Part shown: piece by piece, positions 48,873-60,500 of the stretch | Layout: each line of letters starts with the position of its first letter | Position numbering within the stretch: the stretch's first letter is position 1 | From: Oryza sativa Japonica Group | Lineage: Eukaryota; Streptophyta; Magnoliopsida; Poales; Poaceae | DNA: 64,000 bases | Assembly: GCF_034140825.1 (NCBI RefSeq) | Contig: NC_089037.1 | Span: 965,501-1,029,500, forward strand | Reading direction: 5' to 3' | Notes under the pieces: model-generated | What the model saw: only the letters and a program-made list of their open reading frames with translations | Database searches by the model: none | What the model was told of the DNA's origin: nothing | Position numbers and translations under genes: made by a program

Positions 48873-49828
48873 GATTTTATTAGAATGCTGGTAGGAATTT
48901 TCATCCCACATATCAAGAGAAATACAAGCTATGGATATTCATGGTAAGGATAATGCAAAACAGTAAGAAAGCCAGCAGGTATTACAAGACTATGGGACAA
49001 GAAAGATGCGAAGAATGGCTCCACCAAACATGACTGAATTTTTTTATGCAGATGTTACCCAAGATACACAATCTTGCTGCAAGTTCAAGGTGGAAACCAA
49101 ACACATGTCAGCAATATTCGGGAAAGCAACCATGGTGATAACCATTGTCACCAAAATTGAGCCAATTAATAAATGAGTGGTTGAATTGACTCAAGGCCTC
49201 AAGCATATGAGTTCCATCACAGAACATAAGGGAACTCTAGCTGTAAGGAACTATGTTTGGTCCTGGGTGATGCTGACGCAAAATGTTTATAACAATGCAT
49301 GGTGCGTTGATAGGGAACTGTTTTGATCCCTTGAGATGAAGTGATGTCCCCTTGTTTGTAAAACCCATCAAAATAGTTATGAGTAACCTTTAAACCAATT
49401 TGCGCCATTCATACAGCATACATATACCACTCCACGAAATCTTAGGTCTAAACTCAACTCGCGCATTAAGACATATAAAAAAGAAGACAAATTCAGCGTA
49501 TGAATAATAGTGGTACTATTGTTCTTTTTCCCCTCAATGTATAGGTCGAATTTAAACATGATTTTTGGTGGAGAGATAGATGTTACTAAACTCTACATTG
49601 TTAAAAAAAAAAACTAGATGTTACCCGTATATCACATATGCACAAAGGCAATCATCAACAAGGTGACGCAGTCTCTAGTCTGTACAGGAGAGTTGCTTAC
49701 CGTAGCCAAAATGTGATGACTGATCAACCGGGGTCACCGTCTTCACTCTTCAGTTCTTCACGAAGCAATCGCGACCGCCAAGAAACCGAAATTCTTTAAG
49801 ATAGAAAACCAAAGACCGATGGTTCGGT
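48873..49828. other. CRR1 3' flank and intergenic DNA
   Basis: Likely CRR1 3'UTR, then AT-rich DNA. No motif-bearing frame. It could hold a downstream exon of the minus-strand NFD6-like gene, but I could not identify one. Confidence 0.35.
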
Positions 49829-50164
49829 CTAAACCATCGGTCTGATTGTGGCGACCGATCTGGCGTGGAGGTAGCCGGTAGGCAGCGGCGCGGCGGCTGG
49901 ATTGCAGTGCAGAAGGCGGCGGCGCGGCGGAGATGCGGGAGTAGGACGAGGTACCGCGCGGGGAGCCGCTTGCCGTCGCGGTGGACTCACGGAGGACGCC
50001 GGAGTGGTCGGAGCGAAAAGGCGGCGCTGATTCCTGCTGCTACTAGACGCCGACGGGCGACGGCAAGCACGAAGGGAAGTTAGCGGCGGTGGAGGTCGGA
50101 CTCCTCCGGGAAGCAGTCCACGGAGGGTTTTGCTGGCCGCTGCCGACGTTGAGCTCGACGCCAT
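49829..50164 (-). CDS. Small NFD6-like protein, exon structure uncertain
   Basis: Minus-strand frame of 111 codons starting MASSSTSAAASKTLRGLL. This Ser/Ala start followed by a basic proline-rich segment resembles the N-terminus of the NFD6-like plant mitochondrial proteins (needed for karyogamy in Arabidopsis). A strong splice donor, GTGAGT, lies on the minus strand at 49990-49985. The true first exon may therefore be 50164-49991, with the remaining codons intronic. I did not find the second exon. Upstream (50196-50232) two GGCCCA-type site II motifs sit where a promoter for this strand would be, common for organelle-protein genes. The unspliced end lies in a 10-bp inverted repeat. Confidence 0.5.
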   Translation of the reverse strand: MASSSTSAAASKTLRGLLPGGVRPPPPLTSLRACRRPSASSSSRNQRRLFAPTTPASSVSPPRRQAAPRAVPRPTPASPPRRRLLHCNPAAAPLPTGYLHARSVATIRPMV

Positions 50165-50195
50165 GGCTGCGGCCTTTCGAGCCTTCGAGGAATAG

Positions 50196-50232
50196 TAGAT
50201 TTGGGCCCAATAATTGAGTGATTTGGCCCAGT
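50196..50232 (-). promoter_or_regulatory. Paired site II (GGCCCA) motifs
   Basis: TTGGGCCCAA and TTTGGCCCAG occur within 35 bp, 30-70 bp upstream of the minus-strand ATG at 50164. Such motifs bind TCP-type factors in plant housekeeping promoters; use here is inferred. Confidence 0.5.
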
Positions 50233-50446
50233 CCAGGAACTAGTAAGTACTCTGCAGAGTACGCAGAAAAATAGTCTCCACGTTGGTGAACTCGTTGCTT
50301 GATGGGAACGCATGCAAAGGCTCTGATCGACGCTGATCTCAAATATTTCGACCACCATTGCCCGTATTCCTCGGTGTCCATCTTTGACATCTGCTGCACC
50401 CTAATTGGTATCTACTCCTCATCTAATCGAATCGCAACTCGTCATG

Positions 50447-50453
50447 TATAAAT
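50447..50453 (+). promoter_or_regulatory. TATA box of the GMC oxidoreductase gene
   Basis: TATAAAT, 58 bp upstream of the ATG at 50505, implying a short leader of about 25-30 nt. Confidence 0.65.
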
Positions 50454-50504
50454 TAACTCCACACCTCCTCCTTTATCTTCAAATCTCAAGATTACTCTGC
50501 CAAA

Positions 50505-52633
50505 ATGGCGCCTGGTCATAGGCACGGCTCAGTGCCACCAGTGGTGTTACTCCTACTAGTAGCCACTGTGCTTGGCTCCCTCTGCCTTAGCCTCACCGCT
50601 TCACCCGAAGGTACATGAGAAATCACGTACGTGTTGCTCATGTGTTGTGTTTTTTTTATAGAACTTTGACAATGTGGTCGTGCGTGTGTCGTGGCAGCGC
50701 AAAAAGGGTACAATTTTCGGTTCGCGAGGCACGCGCGGGACGCGCCGCTGGTGTCATATTACAACTACATCGTCGTCGGCGGCGGCACGGCCGGGTGCCC
50801 GCTGGCGGCGACGCTGTCGGAGCGGTCGCGCGTGCTCCTCCTGGAGCGCGGCGGCCTCCCCTACGGCAACCGCAACGTGTCCAGCGAGTACCACTTCGCC
50901 GACGCGCTGGCCGACACGTCGCCGAGGTCCCCGGCCCAGCGGTTCGTCTCCGAGGACGGCGTCGTGAACGCCCGGGCGCGCGTGCTCGGCGGCGGCAGCT
51001 GCCTCAACGCCGGCTTCTACACCCGCGCCAGCAGCGGCTACGTGCGCGCCGCCGGCTGGGACCCCCGCCTCGTCAACGCGTCGTACCGGTGGGTGGAGCG
51101 CGAGCTGGTGTTCCGCCCCGACGTGCCGCGGTGGCAGTGCGCGCTGCGCGAGGGCCTCCTCCAGGCCGGCGTCACGCCGGACAACGGCTACACGCTCGAA
51201 CACGTCCAGGGCACCAAGATCGGCGGCACCATCTTCGACCGCGCCGGCCGCCGCCACACCGCCGCCGACTTCCTCCGGCGAGCCCACCCGAGGCGGCTCA
51301 CCGTGTTCCTCCGCGCCACCGTGTCGCAGATCCTCTTCCGACGCACCGGCACGTAATCGTCAACTTGCATGGTTTGCGCAACCATTTTTTAGCTCTAAAA
51401 CTGACACGACAAGTGTTTGCAGAGGGCACGGCGACGCCGGTGGCGTACGGGGTGGTGTTCACGGACCCGGCGGGCGTGCGGCACCACGTGTACCTGCGTG
51501 GCGGCGCCAAGAGCGAGGTGATCGTGACGGCGGGGACGCTGGGGAGCCCGCAGCTGCTGATGCTGAGCGGCGTCGGGCCGCGCGGGGAGCTGGAGAAGCA
51601 CGGCATCCTCCCCGTGCTGGACCAGCCCAGGGTCGGGCAGGGCGTGGCGGACAACCCCATGAACTCGGTGTTCGTCCCCTCCCCGGTGCCCGTCGCGCTC
51701 TCCCTCGTCCAGATCGTCGGCGTCTCCCGCTTCGGCACCTTCATCGAGGGCGTCAGCGGCTCGCAGTTCGGCATCCCGCTCCACGGCCGCGCCGCCTCCC
51801 GCCGCGCCCGCAGCTTCGGCATGTTCTCCCCCATGGTACGTTAGGCTAGCTAGCTGCATGCAGCGTGCAAACTAATTAATGGATGTTTCATTACGAGGCA
51901 GACGGGGCAGCTGGGGACGGTGCCGCCGAAGGAGCGGACGCCGGAGGCGATGCGGCGGGCGGCGGAGGCGATGCGGCGGCTGGACAGGCGCGCGTTCCGC
52001 GGCGGGTTCATCCTGGAGAAGATCCTGGGGCCCATGTCGACGGGGCACGTCGCGCTCCGATCAGCCGACCCCGACGCGAACCCGGCCGTGACGTTCAACT
52101 ACTTCCGGGACCCGCGCGACGTGGAGCGGTGCGTGCGCGGCATCGAGACGATCGAGCGGGTGGTGCGGTCGCGGGCCTTCGCGCGGTTCACCTACGCCAA
52201 CGTCACCGCCATGGAGGCCGCCGTGCTTGGCCGCCGCGCCGGCCACCTCCCCGTCAACCTGCTGCCTCGCCGCGCCACCGACACGCGGCCGCTGCAGCAG
52301 TATTGCAGGGAGACGGTGATGACCATCTGGCACTACCACGGCGGCTGCCATGTCGGCGCCGTCGTGGACCAGGACTACCGGGTGCTCGGCGTACGTGGCC
52401 TCCGCGTCGTCGACAGCTCAACCTTCAAGTACTCGCCCGGCACCAACCCGCAGGCCACCGTCATGATGCTCGGCAGGTAATTTAACCCAAGTGCATGCCT
52501 TCATTTTCAGCTAAATTTTGTTTGGTTTGGCGCTTGCTTGGATGAAATTCAGTCGAACATGCATTGCGCACACAGGTATATGGGGCTGAAGATTCAGAAG
52601 GAGAGGTGGACGAGGAACGACGAGACACATTAG
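50505..52633 (+). CDS. HOTHEAD-like GMC oxidoreductase (one non-canonical junction)
   Basis: Secreted FAD flavoprotein of the glucose-methanol-choline family. HOTHEAD relatives oxidise long-chain fatty alcohol derivatives for cuticle; mandelonitrile lyases are cousins. Exons 50505-50610, 50698-51348, 51423-51835, 51902-52476 and 52576-52633 give 600 residues, the usual length. Signal peptide at about residues 13-33 (VVLLLLVATVLGSLCLSL). FAD loop YIVVGGGTAGCPLA (Gly63-Gly68), GGGSCLNAGF signature 1, GTLGSPQLLMLSGVGP signature 2, and active-site WHYHGGC (His534/His536) and GTNPQA (Asn572) are all present. The second intron is odd: the obvious GT donor at 51353 breaks the frame. Only a GC donor at 51349 (ACCG|GCACGT) with the AG at 51422 restores it. 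Either a GC-AG intron or a frameshifted allele. The other introns are GT-AG. Confidence 0.85.
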
Positions 52634-53010
52634 TTAGCTCTTCTGATCACTTCTGCTTGATCTTATTCACGGTGGCGTACGATAATTTCTTCGTGTAGTT
52701 GGTAGCTTTGAGAGACCCAGATATTTCTTTCTTCTTTGATAGAGATTGATAATAGTCTGATTGTGGACTAGGATCTGATCCTGTGATCCATATGTACTTG
52801 CAGTCTAGCTTGCATGTTTTCTGCATTGTTTGATAGCGTTATTTAGACATGACCACACATCCAACATTCAATTAGTATTTTGGTGGATATGTGTTTGCAA
52901 CTCTGCGTCAAATATTTTCGGGATTGCCTATCCATTTGTCGGGTAATTTCTAGCAAAAAAATCACCCAAATTTTTTCTACCCTTAGATTTACATCCAACG
53001 AGCTAAAAAA
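52634..53010. other. GMC gene 3' flank
   Basis: Probable 3'UTR and AT-rich intergenic sequence leading into the 127-bp tandem repeat. No other feature. Confidence 0.4.
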
Positions 53011-53620
53011 GAAAATAACAAATATATATTTACTTACACGGTATTTTTATCAAAATTACAGTGTACTTACATATCATATCAACTGAATTTATAAATGTAA
53101 TTTTAGCTATATAGGACTGTAATTTTATATTTTAAAGAAAATAACAAATACATATTTACTTACACAATATTTTTTATCAAAATTACAGTGCACTTACATG
53201 TCATATCGACGGAATTTACAAATGTAATTTTAGTTATATAGGACTGTAATTTTATATTTTAATTAAAATAACAAATACTCCTTTCGTATTTTAATGTGCG
53301 ATGCCGTTGACTTTTTGACAAACGTTTGACCTTTCGTCTTATTCAAAAAAATTTATGTAGTTATAATTTATTTTATTATGACTTGATTTATCATTAAATG
53401 TTCTTTAAGCATGACATAAGTATTTTTATATTTGCATAAAATTTTTGAATAAGACGAGTGATCAAACGTTGGTTAAAAAGTCAACGGCGTCATACATTAA
53501 AATATGGAGGGAGTACATATTTACTTACACATCATTTTTATTAAAATTACAGTGCACTTACATGTTATGTCAACTAAATTTACATATCTAATTTTAGTTA
53601 AATAGGACCGTAATTTTAGT
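53011..53620 (+). repeat. Three ~127-bp tandem units, the third split by a MITE
   Basis: Units start at 53011, 53137 and 53264 with (A)AAATAACAAATA, then TTTACTTACAC, AAATTACAGTGCACTTACAT and TATAGGACTGTAATTTTA. The third unit is interrupted after AACAAATA by the Stowaway element and resumes at 53514. Confidence 0.9.
53278..53513. mobile_element. Stowaway MITE
   Basis: 236 bp, ends CTCCTTTCGTATTTTAATGT and (inverted) CTCCCTCCATATTTTAATGT, flanked by TA at 53276-53277 and 53514-53515. Subterminal GTTGACTTTTTGACAAACG mirrors CGTTGGTTAAAAAGTCAAC. The intact neighbouring repeat unit shows the empty site. Confidence 0.93.
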
Positions 53621-54053
53621 TAGAGAGGAGAACGTACGAGAAATGAAGAGTGATTCCGGGCGGAGTTTGCGAGAGAGAGAAGAAAGAAACAGGCAGGCGT
53701 GCAAATAGAAAATCCGTACCGTGAAAAAAAAAAAGGGGTCGGAGCATCGAACCACGACCTTATCAACATGTGCACAAATCTTGTTGGCTTGGTGCACACA
53801 TCGTGTGGCCGAAATATCCGTGAAATCGCTGGAAACAAATCACCCGACAGATTTCTAGCGAAATCGAATATTTTCAGGTAGGAATCCATGTATTGAACTG
53901 TACATCTATAAGCTTCAGAGGTACACTTGCCCAGGTGGGCCCATTCATTTATGCGACAGCAGCAACGGCCCATGGGCCTTAGAAATCACCTAATCTGCAC
54001 AAAATGAAATGAAAGAGCACTTTGGACCTTTTTTTTTTACCAAAGTTTCACTA

Positions 54054-54400
54054 GGCCTTGTTTAGGTCCCAAAATCTTTTTTTCCAAAAACATTACATCG
54101 AAACTTTGGATGTATACATGCAGCATTAAATATAGATAAAAACAAAAACTAATTGCACAATTTGCATGAAAATCGCGAGACGAATCTTTTGAGCCTAATT
54201 AGTCCATGATTAGCCATAAGTGCTATAGTAACCCACATGTGCTAATGACGGCTTAATTAGGCTCAAAAGATTCGTCTCGCGGTTTCCAGGCGAGTTATGA
54301 AATTAGTTTTTTTTATTCGTGTCCGAAAAAACCCCTGTCGACATCCAGTTAAACATTCGATGTGACACCCAAAATTTTCTTTTCACGAACTAAACAAGGC
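54054..54400. mobile_element. MITE with a perfect 28-bp internal palindrome
   Basis: Ends GGCCTTGTTTAG and CTAAACAAGGC are inverted repeats. Internally 54174-54201 and 54254-54281 are perfect 28-bp inverted copies (CGCGAGACGAATCTTTTGAG plus CCTAATTA) around a 52-nt loop. Flanks CTA/GTA approximate a 3-bp duplication. Non-coding. Confidence 0.78.
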
Positions 54401-54410
54401 GTATATATCA

Positions 54411-55005
54411 CTATTATCCAGTATTTTCACTTTGGAATATATATTTTCATCTTACTAATAAAATGCTCATTACTTTACCATGGATAAAATGTACGTGCTT
54501 ATTTAAATATATGTTATTCACTTAATTTAAATAAACATTAGACTATTATATGATATAAAAAATGTCATGAACTAATTTATAGGATAAGCAAAATTAGTGG
54601 TGGTGAGCTAGTGGCCACCACCACTATTGTATTTTATAGTAAAGTATAGATCGTAATTTGGACTACCCAAGCTACTTCTTCGGCACATCAGCAAAGCTCA
54701 AACACATTGGCGAACTTCCCTACGCTGCCAAATGCCAATATGCCATACCTTTGTCAGAGTAGAGATTAGATATGGCTAAAAGAATAGGGCTGGGTTAGTT
54801 TAAAGTAGAACAAAACAAAAGCTGATTAGTCCAAAGTAAATATATTAAATAAAAAGTGATCAAAAGTGAAACTATAGCGATAATTCAAACTACAATTCAC
54901 TGGAAATGCAACGAGTGTAGAAAACACAAGGAAGCTTTGATAAGCTCCTTGAACTTCTCCGACGGCGAGTCGGCACCGAATAATCACAAATGTAGGCGAG
55001 TAAAT
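54411..55005. other. AT-rich intergenic DNA
   Basis: No gene and no clearly bounded repeat. Short frames lack motifs. Confidence 0.4.
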
Positions 55006-55008
55006 TAT

Positions 55009-55216
55009 GGGCTTGTTTGGTTTGGAGCCAATTTTTATCCAACCAAAATCTTGGTAGTGCCAAAACATTGGTAAATTTTGGCACTACCAAATTAAGTAGT
55101 ATTCAACTTAAACTATTGTGGGTAGAATTTGGTAGCAAACCAAATATATACTTGCTACTATTTAAGTTACCAAAATTTTGGTAGGGTAATAAATTAGAAC
55201 CAAACCAAACAGGCCC
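55009..55216. mobile_element. Tourist-like MITE with TAT duplication
   Basis: GGGCTTGTTTGGTTTGGAGC at the left and (inverted) GGGCCTGTTTGGTTTGGTTC at the right, flanked by TAT at 55006-55008 and 55217-55219. The interior repeats TTTTGGTAG and CTACCAAA words. 208 bp. Confidence 0.83.
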
Positions 55217-55219
55217 TAT

Positions 55220-55668
55220 ACAACTGCTATACATAAGATCAGACAAAGCTTTCAATCTCCCATGATTCGTCGTGGTGTGGATGGATCAATGATCAATCGA
55301 TCCCGATTCCCAATCTCAAGCTCCCAACAAGAACTGAATTGAGTTCCGGCGCGCGTTCACGTCGGCATACACGTATATACTCGACCCACTCAGTGTGGCA
55401 ACTGCCAACCAACTCCATTGTATCGATCTCCTCTCCCATCCCATGGCCCTGCGCCTCAGCCTGCAGTTTCCTCCTCGTAGCTTTAGCACAAGCAGACGAG
55501 CACCACCTACTACCTGGCACCTACCCACCCCGATCCTTAACACTCCTTGTGAAAAATGCTGCTACAGACCGCGAAGAAAATAGTACTACTAGTACTATGC
55601 ATCTCCCCTTGTTTGTCGTCATTGATTGTGGTCAATCGTATGGGTCGTGATATGCAGTTTGAAATTAG
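55220..55668. other. Intergenic DNA between MITEs
   Basis: Frames on both strands (55290-55650) conflict and lack motifs. No gene supported. Confidence 0.35.
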
Positions 55669-55670
55669 TA

Positions 55671-55910
55671 CTACCTCCGTCCCAAAATAAGTGCAGCCAT
55701 AAATATCCGTATTTAGCGCTTTGACCATCCGTCTTATTTGAAAAATCTATGAAAAATATTAAAAAAATTAGTTACACATAAAGTACTATTCATATTTTAT
55801 CATCTAATAACAATAAAAATACTAATCATAATCTTTTTTCAAATAAGACGAACGGTCAAACGTTGAACATGAATAGTGCTAAAACTGCACTTATTTTGGG
55901 ACGGAGGGAG
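55671..55910. mobile_element. Stowaway MITE
   Basis: 240 bp with ends CTACCTCCGTCCCAAAATAA and (inverted) CTCCCTCCGTCCCAAAATAA, flanked by TA at 55669-55670 and 55911-55912. Subterminal GACCATCCGTCTTATTTGAA is mirrored by TTCAAATAAGACGAACGGTC. Confidence 0.94.
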
Positions 55911-56240
55911 TACTAGAACTGTTGCTGAGAAGGAGGAGGAAAGGAAGTACTGTGAGCGTGTGGAACCCCGCATGAATGAAGATGCTACAATCTACACCAC
56001 CCGTGAGGGAAGGCGAACATTTGAGACTTGAGAGCAGAGCATAGTGTGCCGTTGTCGTAGCGAGACTCCACGAAATCGTGAAATCGTCGATTCCAATTCC
56101 GCCTTTCTAATCGAAATCAATTTAATCGTTTGGCCCACGGCTGATAAGAAACTTTTTATGTTGGTGTTTCGTAATCTAAAGACTAATATTAAAAACTAAA
56201 CGTGATTAAATAAACTTCAAAGTCTAAAATTTTACTACTA

Positions 56241-56386
56241 GGCCGAGTTTAGTTCTAAAATTTTTATTCAAACTTCTAACTTTTCCATCACATCAAAACT
56301 TTTCTACACACACAAACTTCTAACTTTTCCGTCACATCGTTCAAATTTCAACCAAACTTGTAATTTTAGCGTGAACTAAATACACA
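56241..56386. mobile_element. Short Tourist-like MITE with CTA duplication
   Basis: Left GGCCGAGTTTAGTTCTAAAA, right (inverted) TGTGTATTTAGTTCACGCTA, flanked by CTA at 56238-56240 and 56387-56389. The interior repeats AAACTTCTAACTTTTCC twice. Same family style as 5954-6080. Confidence 0.8.
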
Positions 56387-56411
56387 CTAGCTACGACGCA
56401 ACTGAATCTTA

Positions 56412-56784
56412 GGGCCTGTTTAGCACAGCTTCAGCTCCAGCTCCACCCCTTCTGTAGGTGGAGCTCAGCTCCCATCGGATGGCCCAATAAGCCAAAGAAT
56501 AAGCCAAATTTTGAATTTTCAAACTTAATTTTGAGATTGATTTCGAGATATTTTCAACATAGTTTTTTTTCAACATTGGCTTTTAAGTTACAAAGAACAC
56601 ATATATAAAAGTTTTATCTATAAATTTATTTTTATTCCCTAATAAACCGTTTTGGTTTATTAGAAAAAAAGCCAACCGATGGGGCTTTCACAAAATAAAC
56701 TAGAGTTATGGAGCTGGGTTTAGCAGCTACACAACTTCACTCCTAACCCAACTTCTAAAGCTAAATTTAGTACCAAACAGACCC
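56412..56784. mobile_element. Probable MITE
   Basis: GGGCCTGTTTAGCACAGCTT at the left and (inverted) GGGTCTGTTTGGTACTAAAT at the right; interior has GGAGCTGG/CAGCTCC words in both orientations. Flanking bases TTA and ATA are not an exact duplication. Confidence 0.62.
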
Positions 56785-57376
56785 ATAGCTGCAAGACGGG
56801 GGATCCGATTCCAGTATAGAATCATGAGACAGAATACTTGTACTACTACCACTCAAGGGTCTTTACCGTGACGCCATCAGTCTGTTCATCTGCAGGGTGC
56901 TTGCTTGCATGGCAGCATGGAGTCCCAGACTCATCATCCAGCTCCGGCCGGTCGACGCAGGGGAAGATGGCGCCATAGATCCAGATTCTGTCCACGTGTT
57001 AGGATCCGAGGGCAACCAGCGAATCGAAGGCGATACCACCGAGGGATGTCAGCTGTCACCTCAGTAATTACCAAATAAGAACAGGTAGACTATTAGTCAG
57101 CTACAAATATATTTTAATTTTAATGAGATAAAAGATAAGAGAAAAGCGCAGCAGAATACATATCTGTAGCCAGCTGCAGCATGAACTCCAAAACGTAATG
57201 TGTGTATGACAGGTGGGACTATATATTAATAGTACAGTAAATAACTATGGTATGAATTGGCTATTAGATTGACTATAGACACTAAAGTTAAGAAAAGAAT
57301 AACCACACACAAAAAAAAAACACACCGTGATAAATAAACGGACTGAAGGAGGAGGCGGCATGCACAGTAGGAGGCG

Positions 57377-57384
57377 TATATAAA
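57377..57384 (+). promoter_or_regulatory. TATA box of the HMG-CoA synthase gene
   Basis: TATATAAA 165 bp upstream of the ATG at 57542, followed by a CTCC/TCGC-rich leader and a (GGC)n run at 57511-57533. Confidence 0.75.
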
Positions 57385-57541
57385 ACCGACCGGTGCGAGA
57401 GGAGAACCCGCATCACATCCACCTCCTCCTCGCTCGATCCGCTCCTGTAGGTACTCGTACTACTCCAATTCTTTCTCTCGCCTACGCCTTCCTCCCAATC
57501 TTGTTGTTTCGGCGGCGGCGGCGGCGGCGGCGGTGAGGGAG

Positions 57542-60500
57542 ATGGCGGCGGAGAGGAAGGACGTGGGCATTCTCGCCATGGACATCTACTTCCCGCCCAC
57601 CTGCGTGCTCCAGGTCAGCCACCAATCGATCTCATCTCCCGATTCTTCCCTACTGATCAACCTCGTCGATCGTATCATATTTCTCCCACTACAATCCGTG
57701 TTTTTCTTTTACAAATTTAGTCCCATGTTTTCAACTTTTCATAACTTGCAAACACGAGTGCAATCAAAACAAGATTTGGAGGAAGAGGAATCCTTCAAAT
57801 ATTTTTAGAAGAAAACATGAGCGTATTGAGAATTGAACACATTATCTCGAGTTAAAACCACACACCTCTTATCACTCAAACAGAGTGCAATCGCAATCTA
57901 GTCAGATCTTTTGCCTTTGGATAACCCTTTCCGTTTTCTCGTTTGTTCGGGAGATCGAGTAAAAAAACACACACACCCTTTGCGTGACTTTCTCTGCGTA
58001 ACTGTGGTGGAATCACGGTTGGTGAGAGGTTTACTTTACTACCGGTTTCCGGTGAAGATTTTCCAGCTTTCCACCCCCTTCTTCGCCAGCATCGCAGCGG
58101 GGAGAACCAGCCACGTGCGCCTGGGCCACCTCCGCGCATTCGGTGAACTGGAGCAGAGAGCAAAGAAGAGTTCAGAGTTGCGATTCCAAGTTTACTCCAT
58201 GGCTGGACTATCCGTGAAAAAAAAAAAGAAAGAAGCAACTAAAAAATAATTTACCAGTAAAACTTTTATAACTTTGGTCTCAGTGGTTTAAAAGCCAATG
58301 CTAAAATATCAAATATAAACCGCGATGGAAAAAAATATATATCAAAATCAACTTTAAAATTAAGTCAGCAAATATATGATTGCTGTAGTGAGTACTAATC
58401 GTGCTACTCGTTGTAGCTTACGTTACCATTTAGGAGTATAGTACAGGGGAGATTAAAGCTGCCGTTTTCAGGGAGGCGTGATTAATTGCTGACCGCTTAC
58501 GTGTGGAATGTTTGCACCTGCTTCTGCTTGAGTTGAGAGAAATTAATTAAAATGCTGTTCCGCGGGAGAATTTGCTGTGGAAGATGCCAATTGAAACAGC
58601 TTGGCACAGAATCAGTAGGGCCTTGACTCGTTTAAGATTGTGTTGACAATCGATCAAATCACTAGAACTAGATGGTGATGGCTTCCAAGACATGGCGGCT
58701 TACTATGCACATGTGTACATTGAATTGGGTGCTGATAAAATGGTTTATGTTCTTCTGCCGACGACCGGGATATGTCGGGACCTTTTCTTTATGGTAGTAG
58801 TTCTGTCAGTGATATAACTTGTACAGAGTGGTTGTGTGTTGGCAATATCTCAATGCTGTACATCATGTCGATATTAATAATCTTTATTTCGTGTTTCACC
58901 TAGTATTAGACTGCAAATGCATGTGATGTTTGCTACAGGACGAGCTGGAGAATCATGATGGCGTGAGCAAAGGGAAGTACACCATTGGGCTTGGACAGGA
59001 TAGCATGGCCTTTTGCACTGAAGTGGAAGATGTTATTTCCATGAGGTATGCCTGTTCCTATGTAGAAAAGCACCATTGGTGTGGTAGAGTTGTGTGTCCT
59101 ACCAGGCTCAAATCCTATTCCTATGCATTTTCAGAGAACATGTGCAACATAGTATTTGTGATTCTGAAGACAAATGTGACCCTCAAGTGTCCTATCCGTG
59201 CCCTATAAAGTCAAACAGTGATAAACTATGCTAGATCCTTAGCCAAGGATTTTATGTTGAAATTTTAATTTCAGGAATAAAGACATTAATCTCCATTATT
59301 CATTTATCCCTTTTTTATGCATTTAATTGATCGAGAGTTTAACGCAGCTTGACAGTAGTGAAGTCACTCCTGGAAAACTATAAGATTGATCCAAAATGTA
59401 TTGGACGTTTGGAAGTTGGCAGTGAAACAGTAATAGACAAGAGCAAGTCTATAAAAACATGGCTGATGCAAATATTTGAGGTTTGGACCTTTCAGCAGAA
59501 CATAGGAGTACATATTATGGTTTATGTGCTTTCATAAGGCTTATGACAACTTTGTTTAAATGCAGGAATGCGGTAATACTGACATTGAAGGAGTTGACTC
59601 CTCAAATGCATGCTACGGTGGAACAGCTGCTTTATTTAATTGTGTTAATTGGGTCGAGAGCAACTCATGGGATGGACGTTATGGGCTTGTTGTTTGCACA
59701 GACAGCGCGGTATGTACAACTCCAGTGTTAATTGGGAATACTTTTCCTTTCATGTACTCAATTTCGTACTGTACAGATTACCAGTGTACAACTCCATTTC
59801 TTTTCCTGGGTTACTGATGATGGCTATATGAGTACATGTATTCATATATATCACGTCCTTGTTTTTCTCATTTTTTTTCTTAGTTTCTGTTATTGACCAC
59901 CACCACAAATCCACAAGTGTTTTTCCTTAAGTACTGAAGGCAAGCATAATATAGGTTTGCTACTATGGTTCTCATGCTTACATTTTGCATCCAATATTAA
60001 TTCTATAGCTGACATTTGTCTCTTTAGGTTTACGCTGAAGGTCCGGCTCGTCCAACCGGTGGTGCAGCTGCTATTGCAATGTTGATTGGACCAAATGCTC
60101 CAGTTTCTTTCGAAAGCAAGTATAGAGGATCTCATATGGCACATGTCTATGACTTTTACAAGCCTGATCTTGCTAGTGAATACCCGGTCTGCCTCTGGCC
60201 CACACAATTCTTACACCTCAAACCCAAGTTCGGATTAGCACATAGAGAACTAGCTTGAAATAAACTGGAATTGATTTATTTATGGCATCTGCAATTTGTT
60301 CAGGTGGTCGATGGAAAGCTATCACAGACATGCTATCTCATGGCATTAGATTCCTGCTACAATGTCTTCTGCAAAAAGTAAGCTGTATTCCATATTGCTT
60401 TAACACATTAGTCAAGCTGAGCCTGTTGATTGAATCAGAACCCACTGGTTTTCATCTTTCAGGTATGAAAAGCTTGAGGGAAAGCAATTTTCTATTCATG

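Noticed and set aside
50505-52633. Two separate genes split at 51356
   Set aside because: Each half alone lacks essential GMC parts; together they give the full domain order and normal length.
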